In this document: positions 31,601-41,501 of the stretch, piece by piece
Layout: each line of letters starts with the position of its first letter
How positions within the stretch are numbered: position 1 is the first letter of the stretch
NCBI GenBank assembly: GCA_022925895.1
Contig: JAKSYS010000019.1
Location: 124,001-188,000, forward strand
Direction of reading: 5' to 3'
DNA length: 64,000 nt
DNA from: Fragilaria crotonensis
Taxonomy: Eukaryota; Bacillariophyta; Fragilariophyceae; Fragilariales; Fragilariaceae
The notes under the pieces: generated by a model
Database searches by the model: none
The model's input: the letters and a program-made list of their open reading frames with translations, nothing else
Told to the model about the DNA's origin: nothing
Translations under genes and position numbers: made by a program

Positions 31601-32636
31601 CGCCTCGAAGACAAATTGCATAAGTTCACTCAATCGCTTTCAATGGATAAAGTCTTTGCATGCACCCTTGCCTATCGACCTCATTCGCCAACTGACGGAA
31701 TGTTTCGTAGTGCCATTGATCATCGGCGTTGCGAAGAGGGAGCCAAAAAAGGGAAGAGAATTCCTTTGGATGACTTCGACAAACGCCTTGGGTATCGCAA
31801 TCGCCATCCAAACCCAGTGACGGAGATAAAGTCGTCGTTCCTTGGGCCCTCATGCGCATCTTTCGTATCTTTTGTTGCATTGTCCGGGTTGTATTCAATG
31901 TGGGAGTTTGAGTGACCCTTATATGACCTTTTGGGTGTTATGCTTTCTCCTCCTGGCCATGATAATACTCATAATGTTTCCATGGCGGCTTTTCTTCTTT
32001 GCGGTCGGAATTGTGTGTTTCGGCCCGCAGGTGCGTGAACTGACATTGACGTAACACTGTGCTTCGTTTCTTGCACCTGACACCTTAATACCAGAATATT
32101 CTTGTTCGAAGGAGATTGGACCTCAAGGAGTCGTTCAAAATGACGCATCGACTTTTGATGTCTCCGTCGTCGAGGTCGCCAATGGAGAATCTCCTCTCGA
32201 TGACAGCAATGGTGACGACAAGAGTAGAAAAGGGAACCGTCGTGGCCTCCAGAATCCACTTGCCGTACTTAAGGAACGACGGCAAAAGAAACTTGCGGAG
32301 AGGCAAGAGTTGCACAAAAGTGCTAACGATGAGAATCTCTCTGAACTTGAACACCATTCGACTGGACCATCCCTTGACGCCCGCCGGCCTTTCGCGGCTT
32401 CTGGCATGAAGGCGAACAAAAAGAATCTGCAGCCTCGTGAGATTGTTGTGCCCTACAGTCGATTTCGGAAGGAGCGCTTTTACGACTGGCCGCCTGATCC
32501 CTCCGTCGCTAGGGCTACGCCGGTACGATTTGAAAATTGTCGCATTGACATGAGCTACAGCTCGCTGACCCCCGAAAAAGATATGGAGGACTATTCAAAC
32601 CTTCGCCACGCAACGCTGACACGAAAAAATGATTAG
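28616..32636 (+). CDS. MCTP-like C2-domain membrane protein with PRT_C-like C-terminus; multiple one-base shifts
   Basis: One long gene is split over several frames. A disordered, charged N-terminal half (about 450 aa) leads to a C2 domain (LRVEVLGCVGISKYKSDV, then FATDVIHGSRSPMWPQ, then DTEYDVTLPLRVSSF). Next comes a membrane segment (WSASLRLAPVYFIGFLVLLLL), an acidic middle part, and a hydrophobic hairpin beginning SDPYMTFWVLCFLLLAMI that matches the C-terminal region of plant MCTP proteins, which tether ER to plasma membrane. Clear introns are 30677-30739, 31177-31238 and 32031-32094; another short one lies near 30920-30966. Six further frame changes, all in the same direction, fall at short homopolymers (C4 29194, G2 30273, A6 30297, G2 31822, G3 31902, A4 32137), and each is resolved by one extra base. 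Either consensus errors or a decaying copy. Start at ATG 28616. Confidence 0.7.
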
Positions 32637-33249
32637 CCGACGGACATTAAGGGTGATTATTAGATCCCTTGTTTATGGTAAACCTTGTCGGATCGCTCGG
32701 CAGTCGGCAGGCATACCAGATTTGCTCAGAATTGCCGGTGTAGGGGTTGTGATGTTCCCAACATAGGCTGTTTCCGAAGGTGCTTTATGCACTATTTGTG
32801 CGCATCGAACGGGTGACGTGCTGGTGTGTGGCCCGCTCTCAGCACTCCGGCCTCGAGATAAGTCGGGCTTCCTCCGAGGAGCAAAAACAGACGAAGTAAA
32901 TGTGGCACTTCACCTGGTGACAGAAACCACATGAAAAATTGGGTTTTGAACTTTGAATGTCCTTGTGATTCTTAGATAATCGTTGTCAGTCGAGTAATGG
33001 TCATGCCAATCAGCCAAATCTGAATCATACTGAAAGGTGCACTTAAGAATGCTCAAGTAGTGATATTATCCATCGTAACATCTTACTTTCGTTTTCTATA
33101 CATAATTGCAGAGATTGCATCAAACTCGGAACAATCTCCATTCGTGCAGAAGGCCATAGCCGGACGGCAAGCAAGCTTCAAGCTGCAATCTTCATTTACC
33201 GCAACCAAGTATCGTCGTCGACAAAAACAACAATCAACCACACTTTTTT
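32637..33249. other. Convergent intergenic region, no gene seen
   Basis: This stretch holds the 3' flanks of the MCTP-like gene (plus) and the trigger-factor-like gene (minus). No coding or RNA signal stands out. The hairpin CAACCCGCTAGTGGGTTG (33251-33268) overlaps the end of the latter gene. Confidence 0.4.
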
Positions 33250-34053
33250 TCAACCCGCTAGTGGGTTGATTGCTGATACACCTCCCGGTGCAACTTTCTG
33301 GCCTTTCACTTTCCTGGAAACGAAGCTGAAACTCTGCCCAGGCTGCCATCCAGCATCAATAGCCTCCTTCATGGTGTCAAACGATTTCCACGACGGTAGC
33401 TCGACGACTGTGTCGTCAACGTCATCTTGGATTTCATTAACTGTGCCCTTCTTTTTCTTGCTACTCGCCTTCTTCTTTGTTCGAGATGCAACTGGCGGGA
33501 TAGAAAACGAGATGAATTCCATTTCCTCTCTAGAACCATCAAAGGGACGAATGTTGTTTTGTTGCATGGCTTCGAGTGTGGTTTCGCGGCAAACCTCGTC
33601 CATAGCAAACGCCTTGTAGGTGCCAAGCAACTGAGGAGGTATAGTGCCAGGCCGGAAACCTTGAAAACGCTGCTTCTTGGCATCAGCTGTGAGCTTTTTG
33701 TATACTACCTCGCTGAACTTTCCTAAATCAGCTTCGACCCTGGGATTTGCCAGAAATAAGACGCAATCAAAGCGTTAGCAAACCCACAGCAGGCAAGGTG
33801 AACAATGGATGCCCACGGAAAAACTTCAAACTCACCCATCCACTTGAATGATCCATTCCGTCAACGAATCCCCCACCTGTTGGATTTTGCATCCCTTGAT
33901 CTGACCAGCGTTGTTGGAAACTACATCACCTATCCAATCCCCGCGATCGGCTAGCTTGACTTTCAGACTTTGATGATAATGTCCTGTGGAAGGTACAAAA
34001 CTATAGACTTCACTGCAAAATACGAGGAAGAAAATCCACGGGCTGAGAACCAT
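33250..34053 (-). CDS. Plastid trigger-factor-like ribosome-binding domain protein (2 exons)
   Basis: The model is complement(33250..33739, 33836..34053), 235 aa. The intron has donor GATGG|GTGAGT and acceptor AATCCCAG|GGTCGAA. The start MVLSPWIFFLVFCSEVYS|FVPSTG is a signal peptide with Phe at +1, the plastid import pattern. The body matches the trigger factor N-terminal domain, with the ribosome-contact signature region QGFRPGTIPPQLLGTYK in place of the bacterial GFRxGKxP loop, followed by AMDEVCRETTLEAMQQNNIRP. There is no PPIase or C-terminal chaperone arm; a Lys-rich tail (KKKASSKKKKG) and WKSFDTMKEAIDAGWQPGQSF follow. It probably assists nascent chains at plastid ribosomes; ribosome binding is inferred from the domain. 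Confidence 0.82.
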
Positions 34054-34511
34054 CGTATTATTAAGTAAGTTTGAAGTCGGCAATGTCAACAGTCAAAGGC
34101 CATGTGGCGGTGTTCTTGTCGGTTGAGCTGCAGAGTGAGAGAAACTGGAGCATGGGGCACGGTTGGACCTTAACCATCAATCGGAGCTCAAGCATCACTC
34201 TTCAGACGTCAGTGAACTGTGACTGCTCCGCTACGGGGGTATGTGTAGTGTTGTATGCATATGCAGACAGTACCCGTAACAGGTACTACAAGTACAGTAC
34301 TTGTACTGTAGTTACTCAAAACTCCAACACGTTCAACATATATATATAGAGGCAACAAATTACTGCCGCGTGAAACAGAGACAATATGCGGAGTAAAGTA
34401 TGACATTAACAACCTAGTACGAGACACCAACGCATTAGTCCTACCATTGCATTTCTTAGACCTGATCGGAAAGGAGAGTCAGAAGTCAGCAGGCAAATAT
34501 CTACGAGCAGA
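34054..34511. promoter_or_regulatory. Divergent intergenic region
   Basis: This 458-bp gap separates divergent genes for the plastid trigger-factor-like protein and the LRR protein. It has GTAC words near 34270-34310 and a TATATATATA tract at 34338-34348. No gene seen. Confidence 0.45.
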
Positions 34512-36290
34512 ATGAGATCCATAAAGACGAGATTAGCGTTTTTGACCCTAGCGCTGTCTTGTCCAATTGTCGTCTCCTCAAATAGTGGTGGCCTTTTGCT
34601 CGATTTATCATGTCAACCGCGGTTGTCGACTGAACTTCTTCTTTCGACCATCAGTGATGCTATTTCATCCAACGATCATTTGAATCATGTTTCTATCGAT
34701 TTGTCCTTCTCGGAACTAGGCGACTCCGGGATTGAGGCGTTGGTGACGTCCCTCTCTGAATTTAGGGAAGGTCTGACGGTTGCATTGACGACTCGGATGA
34801 ATCGGATCACCCCTATGGGAGCTGCTCGTGTGTTAAAACGGTTACTTGGAGATGAACTGAGTGACGTGAACGGAACTAGCAGCGAAACGACGGAACAGGT
34901 GAGAGGCCAGGAGTTTGCCCTTCGATCACTGGACCTGAGTTGGAACAACTTGCATCCTGGAGAACCTGGGGCGAAGACGATGATGCTGGACCTTCGCAAG
35001 CTGATAGAGGATCCTTCGCGTTGTCCTGAGATACTGCAGCTCAATCGTTGCTCGTTGGGACCTGCGGCGTGCAGGTCGATCGGCAAGGGTATTATGAATC
35101 GAGGCACGGTCAAGTCCATATCGAAACCCTTATCCCTCCACCTATGCGGAAATCCAGATGTGGGGGACGCTGGGGCTGCGGCTCTCGCCGCGGCTATTCG
35201 AGGTTCCACATCGGATTCTACCATTTTCTCAACGCTCGATCTTTCAGCGTGTGGCATTGGCGACGCCGGAGCTGAAGCGCTGGCGCTTGCACTGGAGGGT
35301 CATCCCGGGTGCATCGAAAGGTTGATCTTGAGCAACAACGCTATTTCAAACTCGGGTGCATCGTCCATAGCTCGTGGGATTGCTGATTCCAAAACTCAGA
35401 TTGAATGGCTTGAGCTTGATAACAATCCGGGTATTAGCAATGTGGGCGCTGTCGCCTTGGCTGATGCCATTGGCATGGGATACATTCGCAATCTTTCGCT
35501 GAGAAGTTGTGAAGTCAAGGCTGATGGTGCAAAGGCCTTCGGCGATTGCCTCAAGGCCCTAGCAATACAGCAAACTTCGGCGCAATTCAGCATCGATCTC
35601 AGCGGAAACCCGCTTGGGATGCTGAAGAAGAAAAAGAAGGAGAGCCTAAAGAACAAAGCTACCGCGACCACAGCCTCCTACATGAACTACATCGGAAAGC
35701 AAATTAAGTCCGGGCTTAAAGACGTCGGACTGGATACCATGCTGGGAACCAGCTCAGTAGAAAGCGACGACGACGAGGAGGAGCGAATGGGTGAGGGAAA
35801 TGGAAATGACTCATCCGACGAGCCAACACGGTGTGGTGCAAAGGCATTTGCGAGTGCCATTGTACTGAGCGAAGAAGAACAACACCGTGATCAGCTTGAA
35901 ACAACCGCTGTGGCTCACGTGAAGTGCGTTCTCGGTTTGAGACACTGCTTCCTCGACCAGGGAGCAGGCGATGCTCTGGCGGCAACTATTGTGCAAGCTA
36001 AGGAACGGTTCGGAATAGATCTTGAAGTCGACGTTGCTCTTAATCATGTTCTGGAAGACAGTATGGTGAGAGCACTAAACGGAAGTGACCGAGATGGATT
36101 GGAAGATATGGTAGATCGTCATATGGAGACGGTCGAAGCTATTCGCGTCGCTGAAGCACGTGCGTCACGGGCGTCAGAAGCAGCAGCTGCTCGAGGTAGA
36201 TCGTGGGACGACAGCGAGAGAAACGATTACGATGGCTCTTATTATCCAGATGATTATGACAATGAAGACGACGATGATGTTCATTATTAA
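34512..36290 (+). CDS. Secretory leucine-rich-repeat protein (ribonuclease-inhibitor type)
   Basis: The 592-aa protein has an N-terminal signal peptide (MRSIKTRLAFLTLALSCPIVVSS). At least six LRRs of the ribonuclease-inhibitor/NLRC type follow, visible as LRSLDLSWNNL, LQLNRCSLGPAACRSIGKGI, LHLCGNPDVGDAGAAALAAAI, LDLSACGIGDAGAEALALAL, LILSNNAISNSGASSIARGI and LELDNNPGISNVGAVALADAI. After residue 370 comes a Lys-rich break (KKKKKESLKNK), then one more degenerate LRR and a charged tail ending in an acidic run (DYDNEDDDDVHY). RI-type LRRs serve protein-protein binding and no enzyme domain is present. Secreted or plastid-stromal location is uncertain. The short 3' gap to the convergent CIA30 gene (39 bp) implies overlapping UTRs. 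Confidence 0.85.
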   Translation: MRSIKTRLAFLTLALSCPIVVSSNSGGLLLDLSCQPRLSTELLLSTISDAISSNDHLNHVSIDLSFSELGDSGIEALVTSLSEFREGLTVALTTRMNRITPMGAARVLKRLLGDELSDVNGTSSETTEQVRGQEFALRSLDLSWNNLHPGEPGAKTMMLDLRKLIEDPSRCPEILQLNRCSLGPAACRSIGKGIMNRGTVKSISKPLSLHLCGNPDVGDAGAAALAAAIRGSTSDSTIFSTLDLSACGIGDAGAEALALALEGHPGCIERLILSNNAISNSGASSIARGIADSKTQIEWLELDNNPGISNVGAVALADAIGMGYIRNLSLRSCEVKADGAKAFGDCLKALAIQQTSAQFSIDLSGNPLGMLKKKKKESLKNKATATTASYMNYIGKQIKSGLKDVGLDTMLGTSSVESDDDEEERMGEGNGNDSSDEPTRCGAKAFASAIVLSEEEQHRDQLETTAVAHVKCVLGLRHCFLDQGAGDALAATIVQAKERFGIDLEVDVALNHVLEDSMVRALNGSDRDGLEDMVDRHMETVEAIRVAEARASRASEAAAARGRSWDDSERNDYDGSYYPDDYDNEDDDDVHY

Positions 36291-36329
36291 ATTGATGACT
36301 CCTCTATGCGCTTAGAGATATAATTCTTG

Positions 36330-37729
36330 CTATACATCGATTTCACGAACTGGATCGTACGTAGACTTGCGACGCTTCGAGACACCGAGTAACACCACTG
36401 CGACAAGTATGGCAACCATTACTCCACCGAAAAGTGCACGTGCAAACGGCAAACTGACTGCACCTTCTGAACGACTGGTGCTTAGTTGAGGGACGAAATC
36501 CGTCTTCGCGGTGGATCCGCATCCAACTGCGCTAATGGACTTGATGATGAGCGTGACATTACCCGCTACTCCTTCTCCCCATATGGATATTGTCTTCATA
36601 TTGCTCAATGTCTCGACATCAGGACAGTAAGTTGAGTCTTCGGTACATGATACGATCTGATCGCCTGTCGCGTCATCCCAGTGAGAACTGAAGTCCTTGA
36701 ATGGGACAACGACTTCATCAAATGCTCCAAGCGGAGCTTCGAAGTTGGCCTTGAAACCACTTGCATGGTGAGCATTCGGTAAGCGAAGGGTTCCAAAACT
36801 GACTCGGTAACCGTGATATTCCTCCCTCGCCATAAGAACGAGTTTCAGTGCAGTGCAGGACGAAACGTCAGGGAATGCTCCGCCGGACGCTCTCATTGTA
36901 ATGAAACCAGGAGCCTGCAGGAATGGAACAATCGCAACCTTGCCGTCAAAGAAGCCACTCCATCATGAAATGACACCGTACCTGAGGATTCACCACCCAT
37001 GACAGGATCGTTTAAGCAGCTCCACTGATGCTGTATGTTGTTAAAGGATTCTATGTCGATCTCGTCATTTACTACAGAGACGTCCAGCGCGTCAGTGGCA
37101 GTCCCTTGCGTGGGCTCTTCACATCCAACAGCCTTGATGACGAGAATCTCCAAGTGCACTTTTCCGGCCACTCCTTCGCCCCAAATGGACATGGTCTTCA
37201 AGTTTTGGAGGGCACCGACGGTGGGGCAGTATTCCTTGTCATCCTTACAAGATACTATTTGATCACCGGTTGCGTCGTCCCACCGTGCACTGAAATCAGT
37301 AAACGGGATTTCCACCTCACCAAAGTCATTCCCGACTGGTGGATTGAAATTCGTCTTGTATCCAAATGCAAATCGGCCTCCCGGTACATGGACGTTTCCA
37401 AAATTAAACCGATACCCGGAGTAGTCTTGACGTGAGCGCAAGGTAAGTTTCAATCCAACGCATGATGATACATCTGGATAAACTCCACCATTGGTTTCCA
37501 TCGTGATGAACCCAGGAGCTTGCAAGAACGGCACGTTCACAACTTCACCGTCAACGATTCCAACGCCATCCTCGATGGAAACGGATCCGTGAGACTTGCC
37601 TCCCATCACTGGATCATTTTTAGCTCTCCACGAATGAGTTGATTGACGGAAGTCTTCTATCACAATCTCGGCTGCATATCCTGAAACGAACATGAGACTC
37701 ACAAGAGCCAGGGAATTTGAATGAATCAT
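36330..37729 (-). CDS. Single-pass membrane protein with two tandem CIA30-like domains; one-base shift
   Basis: A signal peptide (MIHSNSLALVSLMFVSGYAA) precedes two CIA30-like domains of about 180 aa. Each begins with a W-x-NDPVMGG motif (WRAKNDPVMGGKSHG; WSCLNDPVMGGESSG) and ends WGEGVAGxVxL...AVGC. A transmembrane helix (ALFGGVMVAILVAVVLLGV) and a short basic tail (SKRRKSTYDPVREIDV) follow. The frame changes once inside domain 2 at CC 36955-36956; one more G on the coding strand makes domain 2 match domain 1 exactly in register (466 aa in total). CIA30 itself is a mitochondrial complex I assembly factor, but the fold is carbohydrate-binding-like. With this topology the domains face the lumen or cell exterior, so glycan or surface binding is inferred. 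Confidence 0.83.
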
Positions 37730-38371
37730 TGCTGATACTTCACAAAAAACAACCGCATGAGGTTTGGAATGAAGGCATCGACACGAGAACGAGTCAGTTC
37801 CCGTTCACAATTTGAGTTAGAGGTTTATCCTTGTTACCTTTTTTAGCTCTAAAAATAGTAGAGCGCCGGTAACTATAGATTCTCTCTATGATACATGTAG
37901 AGATTCCGTGTACAGCGGTGCCATAGATATGTACAGTCATACTGTAGTACATACTTTTACATCCTACATACGTACATACGTATGTCTACCTTCTTTCCGA
38001 TTACCTCGTTGACAACTGTTGACAAATAGCAGGCATGCACTATATGACTTATGACTATATGCATAAGGTGACGAAAAGCCAACAGGTTTCATGAACATCA
38101 CACGCCTTCGTCCGAATACACCATCATGCCTGTGATACTGGTATGATGGTGTAGCCATAGTTTGGAAGTAACACCCTTCTCCCAAGGACAAGTAATTCTG
38201 GGGGAGGGCATTGAGGCTTAATAGTGGACGAAGCGCAGGAAGGTGCCGAGGGAATACATGCAAATTCAGCCTCCTATAGTGATGCACGTGAGTTCATTAG
38301 TTTTCAAACATACGTACTGTAGCATATTACGCTATATTGTTGACTAGAATAGACTTCCAACTTCTCCGATA
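37730..38371. other. Intergenic, no gene seen
   Basis: About 640 bp between two minus-strand genes. It contains ACATACGTAC-type palindromic words at 37965-37985 and no convincing coding region. Confidence 0.4.
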
Positions 38372-40341
38372 TTAAGCCATGGTTCCGGTCACTTCAGCAT
38401 CTCTCAGCTTCTCGGGCGGGGTATCTCTCACCTTGATGGGCTCAAAGTGGGGTGCATTTTTCTGTGCGAGCGCAACTGCTTCGCGTTCTCTGATGATTCG
38501 AGCCTCCGCATCCAGAATTTTGTTATCACCGGTAATCTCCGCGAAGTAAATCGACATATCTTCCAAAGAACGTCCCTTGGTTTCAGGAAGGTAGAGATAT
38601 ACGAAGACGAGGATCAAGATGCACACGCAAGCCAGGAGCAAGAAGAAACCAGCCCACGACATGGCGTTTGCGGTGGACAGAAAGGTGGAGGACATTAACG
38701 TTGCTGTCATTCGGTTCATAAATGTCGCTATCGACATGGCCTTTGCGCGAATGCAGTTTGCAAAGATTTCGGATGGAATGAGCCAAGCTCCAGGACCCAA
38801 TCCGAGACTGAAGAATGCCAGGTAAGTGCCCAAACCAAGGATAGTGAGCACGGCAGAATTTGAATTGCCAACGAAGTTCACAGATAGAAAGATCAGTGCT
38901 AGTGCCATCCCGCAGAGTGAGATAAAGAGCAAAGGTCGGCGACCCCTTCTATCGAACAATTTTCCGCCGATGATAATGAACACCAGTTTGATAAAACCAA
39001 GGAACATGAGGATTCCCATCTGCGCTGGACGACTGTCAATACCTGACTCCCGTAAAATGTAGACCAGAAAGTACTGGATAGCATCGATACCAACAGCTTG
39101 TTGAGCGACTGCAATACCGATACCAACCACGAGCATACGCCGAAAGGAAGGAGTGGGAAATAAAATCACATCCCATCCCATAGTTTTTCCGGCTACGGCC
39201 TCGCGCTCGATTGCCTCTTTCATGTCAAGAAGGATCGGAGTCACGTCATAACCTGTCACCAACACGCATAAGCACTAGTGGTTTCGAAAACCGACAAATC
39301 CGTTCCGTAATGACGACTTACCATCCCCGTACACCTTCTGCAAAACTTGAACAGCCTTATCTTCCTTTCCTTGACAAACCATCCACCGGGGCGACTCCAC
39401 CATAACACACTTTGCCAAAAAGATCATTAGCACGGGTTGAATCACTCCCATGCCAAACATTAAACGCCAGGAAATGTCGTCACTGAGGCCACCGAAGATA
39501 AGACCAGAACTGAATCCTAGAAGAATCCCAACGTTGATTGCAATTTCGGACCAGGTGACCAATTCACCGCGACGCGACGCCGGGGTAATTTCCGCAATGT
39601 AAAGCGGATCCAGCTAGATCAAGCGGGATTTCGAGGAAGAGAGTCAGCCCAAGACTATAGGTTGGAAATGTTGTGACAGCAACTCTCATTTTGAAAAACG
39701 TACCGCTAGGCCAAAGCCAACTCCGAGTCCGACGAAGACGCGGCCGACTATAAGAGCATAGAAGCTATGCGACACGGCGATGATCACAGTACCGCAGATG
39801 ACGTGAATTGCAGCAACCTGGGGTCTGATTGGTGAGATGCATGGTAATATTCGTGTGTTGATAATCACCGGTGCCAACTGCGAAAGCATTGCAACCAGGA
39901 ATCAGCACTTACAGCAAAAGCGTGGCGGCGACCGAAACGATCCGAGATGGCGTATGCAAATATGGCACCAACCATCGCAAAGAAATTGATCGACCCGAAG
40001 AACAATTCGAGCTCAACTTCGGATAAACTTAAATCTTGCTGCATGATAGGTCCAGCACTAGTGTTGACACCAATGTCGTAGCCGAGATTGCAAGAATTCA
40101 GTGCTGCGCAAAGAACCCAAACATACACCTGGGATGACATTTGAACTGGAACTTCTCCAAAGTCACCGTGGTGTTCACCAGGGTGCGATTGATACAGCTT
40201 GGGGGTATCAGGTATGGGCGTTTCATTCTCTCTTTCGTAGTCAAAGTCGAGTTCTGGTCCGATGACCGGGACCCTTTCATCCGAAAGCGAATAACCATCG
40301 GCTATAGTAGCTGGGTTGGGACCACTCTTGGGGAACGTCAT
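38372..40341 (-). CDS. MFS sugar porter (4 exons)
   Basis: The model is complement(38372..39252, 39322..39613, 39704..39817, 39913..40341), 571 aa; all three introns have GT-AG ends and keep frame. The start is ATG 40341 (MTFPKSGPNPA), the first ATG in frame. Sugar-porter signatures are in order: YDIGVNTSAGPIM in TM1, DRFGRRHAF, GRVFVGLGVGFGLALDPLYI, ITPASRRGELVTWSE, ESPRWMVCQGKEDKA, QQAVGIDAIQYF, FDRRGRRPLL and a C-terminal PETKGRSLEDM. Twelve membrane helices can be traced. These proteins carry hexoses, polyols or inositol, mostly with protons; the cargo cannot be told from sequence alone. The N-terminal 75 residues are hydrophilic and longer than usual. Confidence 0.93.
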
Positions 40342-41501
40342 CCGTACTCTTGGGATTCTGACAGGCGCGTACGATGCTGGATAGGAAGAAATGGGGCAAT
40401 GTGCTAACAAATCAATCAACAATCAACAATCAACGAAGTTATTACAGAAGGGAAGACGCAGCTCAACCGTTCTAAGCGAAGGTATGTACCAATTGTACTC
40501 GTACTCCGGTGTACTGAAGTACCTGTACCTGGTAGGATGGCAGATTTGCTAGTAGGATATGAGAATACTATGCATACTCCTCGTGGAGTACTCGTACTTC
40601 GCAGCTAATACTATGTCATACTACTCGTCCTGTACCTGGTACCTGGTACAGTACTGACTGTCACGCAGAACAAGACACTTTGTCATTATGCATAGGCGAC
40701 GAAGATACTATCATCAAAATGGACATTAAACTGGCATTTGACGTGTCTGCTGTCATTTTGAATGAGCCAATCGAGGAGTTATGTCTATTGATCGAGTGCT
40801 CGCCGGGGCAACGGTATTTCTTGATACAGTATGTCGTTCTGCAGTACTGGAGTACTAGTACTCCGAGCTCCGAGCTCCGAGTAGTCCAGTATTCGTTGTA
40901 AAGTAGGCGACGATTTCTGCCCCGTACACAACATCGTACTACTTGTACCTGGTACTGGTACCACAGAGTCGTAATGCTTTGGAGTTTTACTTACATACTC
41001 GAAGTACAACATACTGTACAAGTATGCAAGTAGACTACAGTATGACATATGACATCGACATATTGTTGACAAATATCATAGATATGAACCCTCGATCCGC
41101 TCGATTCCAAAATCCTGCAAGATGCAGAAATTCCAGCTTTCATCAGAACATCTGATTTTTACTTGGCGTACCCATTCCTTTTCGTTTTAATTGCAGTACC
41201 ATACTGCAGTACTGTAACTAATACTCGCAGTTCTGCAGGTCTGACGAAGAGTGTGTCGAATGATGACGAAATTAGTGTCTCAGTTGATCGGATCTACACT
41301 ATCTTCCTTTATATCGGTTCTTTCGTCACCGCGATGCACACAATCTATAGCGCTGATGCAGTCTTCTCTTTGGATTTCGGATCTTTGCTCCGCTGAGGAA
41401 TTAGAAAACACAACTCCAGACTCCAGTCCAACCAAGGCTGCCAAGTGAGCGCTATACAGACTCTCATTCCGGCCGTTTTCGACAGACATCTCCCCTTCAA
41501 C
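40342..41501. other. Divergent intergenic region, GTAC-rich
   Basis: This 1.16-kb region between two divergent transporter genes holds dense GTAC clusters at 40490-40660 and 40830-41040 and no convincing gene. Confidence 0.5.
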
